64,000 nt of DNA from JAKFWF01 sp031374115 (GTDB lineage: Bacteria; Pseudomonadota; Alphaproteobacteria; Rhizobiales; Hyphomicrobiaceae). Position 1 is the stretch's first letter. Every line of letters starts with the position of its first letter. The position numbers and the translations under genes were made by a program. The notes under the pieces are model-generated. The model was given only the letters and a program-made list of their open reading frames with translations, did not search any database and was not told where the DNA came from. The DNA lies in NCBI GenBank assembly GCA_031374115.1, contig JANMNO010000179.1, forward strand, positions 23,960-87,959. Direction: 5' to 3'. Shown here piece after piece: positions 8,634 to 17,459 of this stretch.

Positions 8634-9485
8634 TCAGGGCGAGCCGACCCGCCGCAGCCGTTCCTCCGCACCCGGCGCACCTAGCACGCGCGCCCGCTCA
8701 TACCACTTGCGGGCCGTTTCGGGATCGCCCTTCAACCCTTTGACGCCCAGCCGATCAAGCTCCACGGGATCGAATGTCGAGCCCATTGCAATTGCAGCCT
8801 CGGCAAGGCCGGCGTCGGCTGCTTTCTGAAAGAGCTGGCGGGCAGACGCCACGTCGCCCCCGGCCAGTATCGAATTCGCCCTGGTCAAAAACATAACCGC
8901 GCGTTCGCGATCTTCCGGCTTCATGGCCGGCGGAGGGGCAGGAGCAATCCGCTGCAATGGCGCCGGTGGCGGCCGGGTCAGGTCGCGCGCGGGTGGCCCA
9001 AGTGACGCGCTACTCGGTTGCCGCACAACTGCCGGCGCTGCGGCGGTGCCGGGCGCGCTAAGTGCGCCGGCTGTAACCGCCAATGTTACTTTGCTTTCGG
9101 CGAGCACAGTGCCGTCGATTGCGAGTAAAGTCAGCTGGAGCTCGTTGCGTCCTAACGTCGAGAGCGGCACGGTCAGCTTCAAATCGTTAAGCCCGATGAT
9201 CGGCAATGCCCATGTGCCCGCAGATACCACATGGCCATCGGAGAACACCGCTTGCGGCGGCAATCCCCTGACGCGCAGAAAACAATTGCGAGGCAAAGCA
9301 TCGACGGGGCCGACTTGGATTGGCAATGGTGTTTCGACCATGGGCTCGATCAGCACGATTGCGGCCGCCGTTATGGTTGGCGCCGATTTGGAGCCCTGAG
9401 CGTGGACCGGCCCGCCGGCCAGCGTCGCTGCGAGAACGATACGTCCCGAAAGCGCACAAACGCGTAGCAAACTCGTGCTCAACAT
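8634..9485 (-). CDS. Exported Sel1/TPR-like repeat protein
   Basis: About 283 residues. Residues 1-30 are a signal peptide (MLSTSLLRV... ending GPVHAQ). A beta-rich middle domain follows (about 35-150), then a Pro/Ala linker and a C-terminal helical region with Sel1-like repeats. These include ARQLFQKAADAGLAEAAIAM and ARKWYERARVLGAPGAEERL. Likely a periplasmic protein-interaction module. GGAGGG precedes the ATG by nine bases. The last 26 codons have a diverged copy just upstream at 9652-9735 on the same strand. Function unknown. Confidence 0.8.
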   Translation of the reverse strand: MLSTSLLRVCALSGRIVLAATLAGGPVHAQGSKSAPTITAAAIVLIEPMVETPLPIQVGPVDALPRNCFLRVRGLPPQAVFSDGHVVSAGTWALPIIGLNDLKLTVPLSTLGRNELQLTLLAIDGTVLAESKVTLAVTAGALSAPGTAAAPAVVRQPSSASLGPPARDLTRPPPAPLQRIAPAPPPAMKPEDRERAVMFLTRANSILAGGDVASARQLFQKAADAGLAEAAIAMGSTFDPVELDRLGVKGLKGDPETARKWYERARVLGAPGAEERLRRVGSP

Positions 9486-9978
9486 TTTACGACGCCCTCC
9501 AAAATCGCGGCCGCTGGTGCCACTCAAAGCAAAGTTAACGCGCCCCGCGAGTACCGCTCGCATACAAAAGCTCGAAATATATCCGCATCGGTTAACAGGA
9601 AAATAACTGCGTCCTCATGAGTTCAGTATCAACTCCCCATTTCAGCAATCGTCACGGTGCGCCTACACGGCGCAGCCGATCTTCAGCTCCGGCCGCGCCC
9701 AGTGTGCGTGCGCGCTCATACCATTTCCGGGCGACGACAGCGCGGGTCCCACCACTGCGCTCAAATATCTATAGCCGCATGTCGCCCGTCAAATGTGCAG
9801 CCGCAATGTTTTTTTCGTGGCGAGATCAGGGCAAAAGTCCAATCACCCGGTACCTGAGCAACAGCACTTGCTTGACAGCGGCGGCGAAGCTGCAAATGAA
9901 GTGCGCTGTGCCGATTGCCGGCACAAACCGCGATAGCCCTTACCTGCATTGGTTGGCAGCGAGTGAGAGGATGTGTCC
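9486..9978. other. Long intergenic region holding a gene remnant and the thrS leader
   Basis: A 493-base stretch between the Sel1 protein gene and thrS, which point away from each other. It holds the truncated Sel1-like copy at 9652-9735 (listed separately). The remaining sequence presumably contains both promoters. I see no intact gene, no convincing T-box-like leader and no strong terminator. The last 20 bases carry the GAGAGG element that fits the thrS start. Confidence 0.6.
9652..9735 (-). pseudogene. Truncated remnant of a Sel1-repeat protein gene
   Basis: On the minus strand this stretch encodes ARKWYERARTLGAAGAED followed by RLRRVGAP and a stop codon. The complete neighbouring gene ends ARKWYERARVLGAPGAEE followed by RLRRVGSP. 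The nucleotide sequences also align without gaps over about 80 bases, including the stop codon. Upstream of the Ala-Arg-Lys the similarity ceases abruptly, and the frame hits a stop at 9769-9771, so only the 3-prime end survives. This is best read as the decayed end of a tandem paralog. Confidence 0.7.
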
Positions 9979-11982
9979 ATGCCCGAAGTAATCTTGACGA
10001 TGCCCGATGGGGCAAAGCGTGCTGCACCGGCCAATTCCACCGGCCTTGACGTTGCACGGTCGATTTCGCCCTCGCTCGCCAAGCGCACGGTGGCGATGAC
10101 ACTCGATGGCGAGCTGCACGATCTGGCCGATCCCATTCCCGCTGACGCATCGATCCGGTTCATTGCCCGCACTGATCCCGAAGCCTTGGGGCTGATCCGC
10201 CACGACTGTGCGCACGTGCTCGCCGAAGCCGTGCAACAGTTGTGGCCCGGCACGCAGGTGACGATCGGCCCGGTGATCGACAATGGTTTCTTCTACGATT
10301 TCGCCAAGGCCGAACCGTTTCTGCCGGAGGATCTGCCTACGATCGAGAAGCGGATGGCGGAGATCATTGCCCGCAACGCCCCTTTCACCAAACAGGTCTG
10401 GAGCCGTGAACAGGCTAAGACTTACTTCAAGGCCAAGGGGGAGCTGTTCAAGGTCGAGCTGATCGATGCCATCCCCGAGGGCGAAGATGTAAAAATGTAT
10501 GCGCAGGGCGAATGGATGGATCTGTGCCGCGGCCCGCACATGACATCCACCGGGCACATCGGCAAGGCATTCAAGCTCACGCGTGCTTCGGGCTCCTATT
10601 GGCGCGGTGACGCGAAGAATGCTCAGCTGCAGCGCGTGTACGGTGTTGCGTTCGGCAAGGACGAGGAACTCAGCGCCTACCTGCACCAGGTGGAAGAAGC
10701 GGAGAAGCGCGATCACCGTAAGATCGGTCGCGAGATGGACCTGTTCCACTTCCAGGAGGAAGGCCCGGGCGTCGTCTTCTGGCACGCCAACGGCTGGACC
10801 ACCTTCCAGCAACTGATCGCCTACATGCGCCGCCGCCTCGCCGAAGATTATCAGGAAGTACAGGGGCCGCAGTTGCTCGATAAGTCGCTGTGGGAGACGT
10901 CGGGGCATTGGGGTTGGTACTCCGACAATATGTTTGCCGTGAAATCGGCGACGGCGTTCATGAACCCGAAGGACGAGGCCGCCGATCAACGAGTGTTCGC
11001 GCTCAAACCGATGAATTGCCCCGGGCACGTGCAGATCTTCAAGCACGGCCTCAAGAGTTACCGTGATCTACCCGTGCGGCTCGCCGAGTTTGGCTGCGTT
11101 CATCGCTATGAGCCATCGGGCGCGCTGCATGGCCTGATGCGGGTGCGTGGTTTCACCCAGGACGACGCGCACATCTTCTGCACCGAGGAGCAGCTGGAAG
11201 CCGAGTGTCTGACAATCAACGACCTGATGATGTCGGTCTACAAGGATTTCGGCTTCGACGAGGTGGTGGTGAAACTTGCCACGCGGCCCGAAAAGCGTGT
11301 CGGCAGCGATGCGATGTGGGACCATGCGGAAGGCATCTTGAAGAAGGTGCTGGACAAGATGGCGGCTGAGGATAGCCGCATCAAGACTGGCATCAACGAA
11401 GGCGAGGGTACGTTTTATGGCCCGAAGTTCGAGTATACCCTGCGCGATGCCATCGGCCGCGAATGGCAGTGCGGCACCACGCAGGTCGACTTCAATCTGC
11501 CGGAACGGTTCGGCGCGTTCTATATCGCCGCCGACGGCTCCAAGACCCAGCCGGTCATGGTGCACCGCGCAATCTGCGGCTCACTCGAACGGTTCCTCGG
11601 GATACTGATCGAAAACTGCGCCGGGCACTTGCCACTGTGGATTACCCCGCGCCAGGTGGTGGTGGCGACTATCGTGTCGGATGCGGATGAATTTGCACTC
11701 AAAGTCACGAAGCAGTTGCGGGCAGCGGGGATTCGGGTCGAGGCCGACACGCGCAATGAAAAGATCAATCTCAAGGTTCGCGAACATTCGCTGACCAAAG
11801 CACCGATCATGCTGGTAGTCGGGCGCCGGGAAGCCGAGGAAGGCAAAGTCACCATGCGGCGCCTGGGCAGTCAGGAGAACGTCACGATGGAGCTCGCCGC
11901 GGCAATTACAATGATCAGGCAAGAAGCAGTGCCGCCGGATTTGAGCCGGGCGCTTGCAAGCGCGAGCAGCGAGGTGCCGTAA
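9979..11982 (+). CDS. thrS: Threonine--tRNA ligase
   Basis: A 667-residue class II aminoacyl-tRNA synthetase that charges tRNA-Thr. The N-terminal TGS domain (about 1-62) is followed by the editing domain with the HxxxH motif (HDCAHVLAEA), then the catalytic core with motif 2 near FRYE-like residues (GCVHRYEPSGAL) and motif 3 (GSLERFLGILIE). The C-terminal anticodon-binding domain starts near ITPRQVVV. The ATG at 9979 is preferred because GAGAGG lies eight bases before it. The GTG at 9973 is too close to that element. A bidirectional hairpin follows the stop. Confidence 0.97.
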   Translation: MPEVILTMPDGAKRAAPANSTGLDVARSISPSLAKRTVAMTLDGELHDLADPIPADASIRFIARTDPEALGLIRHDCAHVLAEAVQQLWPGTQVTIGPVIDNGFFYDFAKAEPFLPEDLPTIEKRMAEIIARNAPFTKQVWSREQAKTYFKAKGELFKVELIDAIPEGEDVKMYAQGEWMDLCRGPHMTSTGHIGKAFKLTRASGSYWRGDAKNAQLQRVYGVAFGKDEELSAYLHQVEEAEKRDHRKIGREMDLFHFQEEGPGVVFWHANGWTTFQQLIAYMRRRLAEDYQEVQGPQLLDKSLWETSGHWGWYSDNMFAVKSATAFMNPKDEAADQRVFALKPMNCPGHVQIFKHGLKSYRDLPVRLAEFGCVHRYEPSGALHGLMRVRGFTQDDAHIFCTEEQLEAECLTINDLMMSVYKDFGFDEVVVKLATRPEKRVGSDAMWDHAEGILKKVLDKMAAEDSRIKTGINEGEGTFYGPKFEYTLRDAIGREWQCGTTQVDFNLPERFGAFYIAADGSKTQPVMVHRAICGSLERFLGILIENCAGHLPLWITPRQVVVATIVSDADEFALKVTKQLRAAGIRVEADTRNEKINLKVREHSLTKAPIMLVVGRREAEEGKVTMRRLGSQENVTMELAAAITMIRQEAVPPDLSRALASASSEVP

Positions 11983-12011
11983 AAAAGGCTGGAGCTGTTA
12001 GGCTCCAGCCT
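11981..12011 (-). terminator. Rho-independent terminator between thrS and the small exported protein gene
   Basis: A perfect 10-base inverted repeat (AGGCTGGAGC at 11986-11995 and its complement at 12002-12011) encloses a six-base loop. On the minus strand the hairpin is followed directly by six T residues, so it is a strong terminator for the minus-strand gene ending at 12037. It begins at the thrS stop codon and may also stop thrS transcription, although the plus-strand T run is weak. Confidence 0.8.
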
Positions 12012-12036
12012 CCTCTATTCAACGATCAAGATATCA

Positions 12037-12339
12037 TCAGTTCCAACGGCGATCGCGCGAATGCCACCAACCGCTGCGGCTGCCTTCGGAGCGCCACGTC
12101 CAGTAGCGGATGCCGGGGCGGACTGGACGGCACGCAATACGGGCGTCACGACGATTGTGGAAGTGCCAGCCAGCGCCTCCCCGCTGGCAACTGCGGTGCA
12201 CGCCGTGGACAAGTTCGACGAGCGGGGCATCAGTGGAAATTGTGTTGCTTGGCATGCTGCCGATTGGCGCTGCACTTGCCGTCGACGCAAAAAATCCAGT
12301 CGCCAGCAAGCCGCTGGCAATCGCTACGATAGTTTTCAT
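12037..12339 (-). CDS. Small exported Trp/Arg/His-rich protein
   Basis: A 100-residue protein with a clear signal peptide (MKTIVAIASGLLATGFFA, cleavage near SASA). The mature part of about 75 residues is rich in Trp, Arg, His and Gly and has two cysteines (HRSCQRG and ARIACRP), repeated GWHFH/GWWHS elements and a YWTWR motif. It recalls small periplasmic proteins common in Rhizobiales, but I know no function for them. A strong GAGGAGG lies seven bases before the ATG, and a strong terminator follows, so it is a single-gene transcription unit. The cysteine pair could form a disulfide. Confidence 0.75.
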   Translation of the reverse strand: MKTIVAIASGLLATGFFASTASAAPIGSMPSNTISTDAPLVELVHGVHRSCQRGGAGWHFHNRRDARIACRPVRPGIRYWTWRSEGSRSGWWHSRDRRWN

Positions 12340-12485
12340 TGGGTATTCCTCCTCAGGATGGGTCGTCCAGTTATCAACGTTTCGGAAACATCGAATCCGT
12401 CGCGACGATTTCCTTCAGCGTCGAGCTCCCGCGTTTGGTCGAACTAGAACGTTCGAGTTTGCCAACGAGTTCCAAGTTTCGTCGG

Positions 12486-12935
12486 TCAGCCGCGACCGCG
12501 GTAAGGCGCGACCCCCTGATCGGGCAGCCAAACGCCGTCGGCCAGAACGCCGGTTTGCCAGAAGACATCGATGGGGATGCCCCCACGCGGATACCAATAG
12601 CCGCCGATGCGCAGGAACGCTGGCTGCAACAACTCGACCAGCCGCTTACCGATCGCGATCGTGCAATCTTCATGGAATGCGCCGTGATTGCGAAATGACG
12701 CCAGATACAACTTCAAGCTCTTGCTTTCGACGAGCCAATCGCCCGGCACGTAGTCGATGACGATGTGAGCGAAATCAGGCTGACCCGTCACCGGGCAAAG
12801 CGAGGTGAATTCGGGCGCGGTGAAGCGGGCCACGTAAGCCGTGCCGGGATGCGGGTTCGGCACGCGATCGAGTTCCGCCTGGGATGGACTCGCAGGCAAA
12901 CCCACCTGTTGGCCTAATGTTGTTGATTTGATCAT
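12486..12935 (-). CDS. queF: preQ1 synthase (NADPH-dependent 7-cyano-7-deazaguanine reductase)
   Basis: A 149-residue short (unimodular, YkvM-like) QueF that reduces preQ0 to preQ1 in queuosine biosynthesis. The catalytic Cys47 (TSLCPVTGQPD) and Asp54, the signature ESKSLKLY (70-77) and the FHE substrate motif (87-89) are all present. The ATG at 12935 was chosen because the upstream part of the open frame overlaps the transporter gene and has no family resemblance. It follows the VUT transporter gene after 11 bases and forms an operon with it. Confidence 0.96.
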   Translation of the reverse strand: MIKSTTLGQQVGLPASPSQAELDRVPNPHPGTAYVARFTAPEFTSLCPVTGQPDFAHIVIDYVPGDWLVESKSLKLYLASFRNHGAFHEDCTIAIGKRLVELLQPAFLRIGGYWYPRGGIPIDVFWQTGVLADGVWLPDQGVAPYRGRG

Positions 12936-12946
12936 CGGCTGGGCCC

Positions 12947-13510
12947 TTACGCTGGAGCGAGACCGAGGCGCTCGTCGCGACGGCGTAGCCAGGCGATAAG
13001 CGGTATTGCGAGCAAGACCATCCACGCTTTGCCGGCGATCTGGCCACTGAGGTAATTGAGACTGCCGAATGCCAGCATCAGAAAGACAACGCTGTCGACC
13101 AGCAATCCGACGGCGCTGCTGGCCACGACTGCTAAGATGAGGCCTCGCCGTTGCAGCGGGGTATAAACAGCTAGGTCGGCAACTTCCGAGATCAAAAAAG
13201 CCGCGGCTGACGCTATCACCAGAGCAGGCGGCGCTATCAGTGCTGAAAGCACGGTGCCGGCAACGATCGCGGCAAATGACCAACCGATTCCCAATCGGCG
13301 CTGCACCAAGTCGCGTAGAACGAGTGCGAGGCCGATCATCAGCACCCCGCTGGGCGCTTGCAGGCCCGGGGCAACGGGTATGAGGCAAGGGCCGTTATTC
13401 GGTAAGCAGGTCGTGCCTACGTTTCCGATCAACCAGTTGGCGGCAGGAATGCAAAGGGCGAAGGCTGCGAGAAACGCCAAACCTTCCGCGTTGCGGCGGT
13501 CGAGTGTCAT
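12947..13510 (-). CDS. VUT family protein, probable queuosine precursor transporter
   Basis: A 187-residue integral membrane protein with about six hydrophobic helices, resembling the VUT/YhhQ family (PF02592). Characterised members import queuosine precursors such as preQ0 or preQ1. The FLISEVADLAVYTPLQRR stretch matches the family core. It sits directly upstream of queF on the same strand, with GGAG nine bases before the ATG, and queC is 3 kb further along. This context strongly supports a role in queuosine supply. I see no preQ1 riboswitch in its 200-base leader. Confidence 0.88.
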   Translation of the reverse strand: MTLDRRNAEGLAFLAAFALCIPAANWLIGNVGTTCLPNNGPCLIPVAPGLQAPSGVLMIGLALVLRDLVQRRLGIGWSFAAIVAGTVLSALIAPPALVIASAAAFLISEVADLAVYTPLQRRGLILAVVASSAVGLLVDSVVFLMLAFGSLNYLSGQIAGKAWMVLLAIPLIAWLRRRDERLGLAPA

Positions 13511-13722
13511 AAAATCTCCGATTTCTATAGCGCAACGAGACGGCGCGCTCGGGCTGGTCCCCGTGGGTTGAAGCTCATTTAGTGTTAGCTCAATCGCTCA
13601 GATCGCGCCAATCTATAGTTTTCCGGCACTGGCCGCCGCTCCAGCATGGAACGGTGTACCCCAAAAACAGTTAAATTAGCGAAACATCATAGCAGGATGC
13701 TGCTGCGGCCTTGGAAGACATA

Positions 13723-16251
13723 GTGGACAGAATTGACGTGGCAGCTAGCGAAGAGTCCGCAGCTCTCCTTGCTGCGATCGTTACCTCGTCGAGCGACGCA
13801 ATATTGAGCAAAAGGCTCGACGGAACGATTACCAGCTGGAACGAAAGCGCCGAGCGTTTATTCGGGTATGACGCGCGCGACATAATCGGACGATCGATCC
13901 GCGAGCTTATTCCTGGCGATCGCCAGGGTGAAGAGGACGAATTTCTCGTTCGAATTGCGCGCGGTGAACGAATACAGCACTACGAGACGATCCGTCTCCA
14001 CAAGAACAAGAAACCGATCGAAGTTTCGATTACCATTTCGCCGATGCGCAACACCGTCGGCAAGATCATTGGCGCTTCGAGCATCGCGCGTGATATCACC
14101 GGGCAAAAACTCGCCGCCCGAGCGCTGCAGCAAAGATCGATCGAGTTTGAAGCACTGCTCACCAGCACGCCCTTGGGTTTTGCGTACTTTGACGCCGCGC
14201 ACCGGTATCTGAGGATCAACGAGGCGCTCGCTCAGATTGATGGGATTGCGGCAAGCGAACATATCGGGCGCCGTATCGAAGAGCTATTGCCGCAAAATGC
14301 GCACACGATCGGACCGCTGATCGATGAGGTATTTGTGACCGGCAAAGCAATCTCCAACTATGAGGTGGCGGGCGAAACGCCGCTGAAGGCTGGTGAGACG
14401 CGCCACTGGTTGACGGGCCTGTTCCCGGTACATGATCATACCGGCAACATCGAGATGGTCGGCATTTGGGTGGCAGAGATCACCGATCGAAAGCGGTCGG
14501 AGAGCAAACTTAGGGAGAGCGAGCAAAGGTTTCGCGGCATCTTCGATTCGATCTACGAGTACACCGGATTGCTTACGCCAGAGGGCATGGTGCTCGAGGT
14601 CAACAAGGCAACGCTTCAGGCGATTGACGTCGGCGTTGCTGAAATCATCGGCAAGAATTTTTGCGAGACGCCTTGGTGGGCACACCATCCGGACGAACGC
14701 GCTCGCGTTCGTGATGCCATTGATCGCGCGGCCCTCGGCAAATTCATGCAGTTCGAAGCGTCCTATACGCTGAAGGAGGGCTCGGTCGGCTACATCGATC
14801 TGTCGATTACTCCAGTACGCGACGATGACGGCGTCGTCGTGCTCTTGGTGCCCGAGGCGCGTGACGTGACAGCGCGGAAGGTAACCGAAAAAGCACTGCG
14901 CGAAAGCGAGCGTTTCACCCGAAGTGTGCTGGACAATCTATATGCATTCGTCGGCGTGCTCACACTCGATGGGACGCTGATCGAAGCCAACCGGGCGCCG
15001 CTCGAGGCAGCCGGCTTGAATGCGTCCGACGTGATCGGCAAGAAGCTTTGGGAATGCCACTGGTGCAGCTACTCACCGGCTGCCCAAGTGCAGTTCAAAG
15101 ACGCCTATACACGAGCAGTCACGGGAGAATCGGTCCGCTACGATGTGCAAATTCGCATGACCGGCGACACCCTCGTCTGGATCGATTTTCAGTTGGCGCC
15201 ACTGCGCGATGAGACTGGCAAAATCACATTCTTGATACCCTCGGGCATTGATCTTACCTCGCGCAAACAGGCCGAGGGTCTACTGCGCCGCAGCCACGCC
15301 ATATATCTCAATCTGATCCAGAACGCGCCGTTCGGCGTTTACCTGATCGATGCAAATTTTCGCGTGGCGCAAATCAGCGCTGGTGCACAGAACGTGTTCA
15401 AGTCGGTCGATCCGATTATTGGCCGCGATTTTGCGGAGGTGATGCGTGTCCTGTGGCCCGAGCCGTTCGCCAGCGAGTCGATCGCGCATTTCCGGCAGAC
15501 CTTGGCGACGGGCCAACGCTATCGTGCACCAAGCTTGTCCCAACCCAGGGCAGATATTGATGTCGTCGAATCATACGATTGGCAGATCGAACGGGTTTCA
15601 TTGCTCGACGGAACGTACGGCGTAGTCTGCTACTTCTACGATTTGACGGAACGCCAGCGCTATGAAGAGCAAATCCGGTTGTTGTTGAACGAGGTCAATC
15701 ACCGTTCCAAGAACTTGCTGGGGATCGTGCAGGCGATCGCTCGACAAACGCTCGCGTCGAGCCCGAAAGAATTCATGGCGCATTTCTCTGCCCGAATTCA
15801 ATCGCTTTCGGCGAACCAAGATTTGTTGATCCGAAATGACTGGCGCGGGGTTGATATAGAGCATCTGGTCAATGCGCAGATCGCGCCCTTAAGCGAGCTT
15901 TTTGAGGCACGAATCTCGATCATGGGGCCGCGCTTACGATTGTCACCATCGGCAGCTCAAAGTATCGGCATGGCGATCCACGAACTGGCGACCAACGCAA
16001 GCAAGCACGGAGCTTTGACAAATGGCATCGGCTGCGTCGCAATCGAATGGCAGTCGAGCGGCGGGGAGCTGTCAATCAGTTGGACCGAGAGCGGTGGTCC
16101 CCCGGTGACGAAGCCGATCCGCCGGGGCTTCGGCAGCATCGTGATATCGCTGATGGTCGAGGCGAGTGTGAACGGAAAGGTTGAACTCGCCTACGAGCCA
16201 GCCGGGCTGCGCTGGCAGCTAAAATGCAGTGCCGAAAATGCGCTCAACTGA
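13723..16251 (+). CDS. Multi-PAS HWE-family sensor histidine kinase
   Basis: About 842 residues. Five PAS domains lie in series (roughly residues 15-130, 140-265, 270-390, 395-515 and 525-645), followed by an HWE/HisKA_2 kinase module. The phosphoacceptor is in LLNEVNHRSKNLLGIVQ and the N box in HELATNASKHGAL; WTESGG supplies the W-x-E signature. No membrane segments are seen, so it senses cytoplasmic signals. GTG at 13723 has GGAAG five bases upstream, and a TTG at 13711 is an alternative. No response regulator is adjacent, as is common for HWE kinases. It separates queF from queC and runs against queC. Confidence 0.9.
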   Translation: MDRIDVAASEESAALLAAIVTSSSDAILSKRLDGTITSWNESAERLFGYDARDIIGRSIRELIPGDRQGEEDEFLVRIARGERIQHYETIRLHKNKKPIEVSITISPMRNTVGKIIGASSIARDITGQKLAARALQQRSIEFEALLTSTPLGFAYFDAAHRYLRINEALAQIDGIAASEHIGRRIEELLPQNAHTIGPLIDEVFVTGKAISNYEVAGETPLKAGETRHWLTGLFPVHDHTGNIEMVGIWVAEITDRKRSESKLRESEQRFRGIFDSIYEYTGLLTPEGMVLEVNKATLQAIDVGVAEIIGKNFCETPWWAHHPDERARVRDAIDRAALGKFMQFEASYTLKEGSVGYIDLSITPVRDDDGVVVLLVPEARDVTARKVTEKALRESERFTRSVLDNLYAFVGVLTLDGTLIEANRAPLEAAGLNASDVIGKKLWECHWCSYSPAAQVQFKDAYTRAVTGESVRYDVQIRMTGDTLVWIDFQLAPLRDETGKITFLIPSGIDLTSRKQAEGLLRRSHAIYLNLIQNAPFGVYLIDANFRVAQISAGAQNVFKSVDPIIGRDFAEVMRVLWPEPFASESIAHFRQTLATGQRYRAPSLSQPRADIDVVESYDWQIERVSLLDGTYGVVCYFYDLTERQRYEEQIRLLLNEVNHRSKNLLGIVQAIARQTLASSPKEFMAHFSARIQSLSANQDLLIRNDWRGVDIEHLVNAQIAPLSELFEARISIMGPRLRLSPSAAQSIGMAIHELATNASKHGALTNGIGCVAIEWQSSGGELSISWTESGGPPVTKPIRRGFGSIVISLMVEASVNGKVELAYEPAGLRWQLKCSAENALN

Positions 16252-16283
16252 GTAAAGTCTGCGAAAGCAGCGGACCCCCGTTA

Positions 16284-16532
16284 CTAGTACGTCAGCGCAG
16301 CTTTGATCGCGGCAAGTTCAGCTTTCGGGTCGGCGTATGCTTCGAAGGCATGGCCTGCGCGGCGATACCAATAGCGCGCGTTGCCCTCGTTGCCTTCGAT
16401 CTTGTGCAGACAAGCGTGCAGCCAACAGTAGTCGCGATCGGCGGCGTCTGATTGCGCGACTTGGTGCGCGCGCTCCCATTCGCCTTCGATCGCGTGTTCG
16501 ACACCTTTGATCAGCTCTTGCCGGCTCGCCAT
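16284..16532 (-). CDS. Small conserved alphaproteobacterial protein
   Basis: An 82-residue helical protein with the pattern GEWERAHQVAQ ... CWLHACLHKIEGNEGNARYWYRRAG. I recognise this as a widespread alphaproteobacterial hypothetical that may form a TPR-like hairpin. No function is established. GAGGA lies eight bases before the ATG. Its start overlaps the end of queC by 22 bases, so it is translated from the queC message. A link with queuosine metabolism is only contextual. Confidence 0.8.
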   Translation of the reverse strand: MASRQELIKGVEHAIEGEWERAHQVAQSDAADRDYCWLHACLHKIEGNEGNARYWYRRAGHAFEAYADPKAELAAIKAALTY

Positions 16533-17218
16533 TTCTGAAATCCTCGTTCGCGCAACGTGCAGGCTGGACAAGTGCCGCAACCATAACCCCAGGCATGAGC
16601 TTTGCCACGCACACCCATATAACACGTGTGCGTAGTCTCGATGATCAAGTCGACCAGCTTTTGCCCGCCGAGCGCGTGGGCCAAAGCCCACGTCGCTGCC
16701 TTGTCCAACCACATCAATGGGGTCTCGATCGTGATGTCGCGATCCGTGCCGAGCGACAGCGTGCGCGCGAGGCTCTGCAATGTTTCATCGCGGCAATCGG
16801 GATAACCGGAGAAGTCGGTTTCACACATGCCGCCGATCAAGCGCGAGATACCACGCCGGTGGCCTAGCGCCGCGGCATAAGTGAAGAAGAGTAAGTTGCG
16901 GCCCGGCACGAAGGTGTTTGGCAAGCCGCTGGCGTCGACTTTGATTGCGATGTTCCGCGTCATCGCGGTTTCGCTGATCCCACCCAGCGCCGGCAGATCA
17001 AGGATGTGGTCGGCGCCGAGACGAGTTGCCCACTTGGGAAACAGGCCAGGAACAGCAGCTCGAACCTCATGGCGTGCTGTCAACTCGATGACGTGCCGTT
17101 GGCCGTAGGTGAAGCCCACGGTTTCGACATGGGAATAGTTTGTGAGGGCATGCGCGAGGCAAACCGTCGAATCCTGACCACCTGAGAACAGAACGAGTGC
17201 CGTCGAGCCTTTGCGCAT
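16511..17218 (-). CDS. queC: 7-cyano-7-deazaguanine synthase
   Basis: A 235-residue QueC, the ATP-dependent enzyme converting 7-carboxy-7-deazaguanine and ammonia to preQ0. The PP-loop SGGQDS lies at residues 12-17. The C-terminal zinc-site cysteines appear in HTCYMG and YGCGTCPACTLRERGF. The ATG at 17218 was chosen because the PP-loop begins at once after it and a GAGAAG lies seven bases upstream. The longer in-frame start at 17365 adds 49 residues without family character. QueD and QueE are not in the window. Confidence 0.96.
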   Translation of the reverse strand: MRKGSTALVLFSGGQDSTVCLAHALTNYSHVETVGFTYGQRHVIELTARHEVRAAVPGLFPKWATRLGADHILDLPALGGISETAMTRNIAIKVDASGLPNTFVPGRNLLFFTYAAALGHRRGISRLIGGMCETDFSGYPDCRDETLQSLARTLSLGTDRDITIETPLMWLDKAATWALAHALGGQKLVDLIIETTHTCYMGVRGKAHAWGYGCGTCPACTLRERGFQKWRAGKS

Positions 17219-17459
17219 CTGTTTTCTTCTCGCAAATTTACGCCGTGGTATGACGTCAGCCGGTCCGATAATCTCATTCGAATCTATGTTGTGCGCGTCT
17301 CGATCGAATACCATGAATTCCCGAAATTCATATGCGAACAGACGAGTTGATAGTAGTTTCGTCATCGCCGGTAGGCATTGACTGTGCGGGAAGCTAAAGC
17401 GGATTTATTTTTAAGAGACCGACTACACAGATCGCTCAACACCCGACGAAAGGCCTCTC

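Noticed and set aside
9940..11046. Long open frame of 368 codons on the minus strand inside thrS
   Set aside because: It lies opposite well-supported thrS codons, has no family resemblance or ribosome-binding site, and its composition is that expected of the complementary strand of a GC-rich gene.
12015..12320. Alternative minus-strand frame overlapping the small exported protein
   Set aside because: It lacks a signal peptide and a ribosome-binding site, whereas the 12037-12339 frame has both.
13511..13722. Possible preQ1 riboswitch upstream of the VUT-queF operon
   Set aside because: I looked for the short preQ1-I pattern and the preQ1-II elements in the minus-strand leader and found no convincing match.
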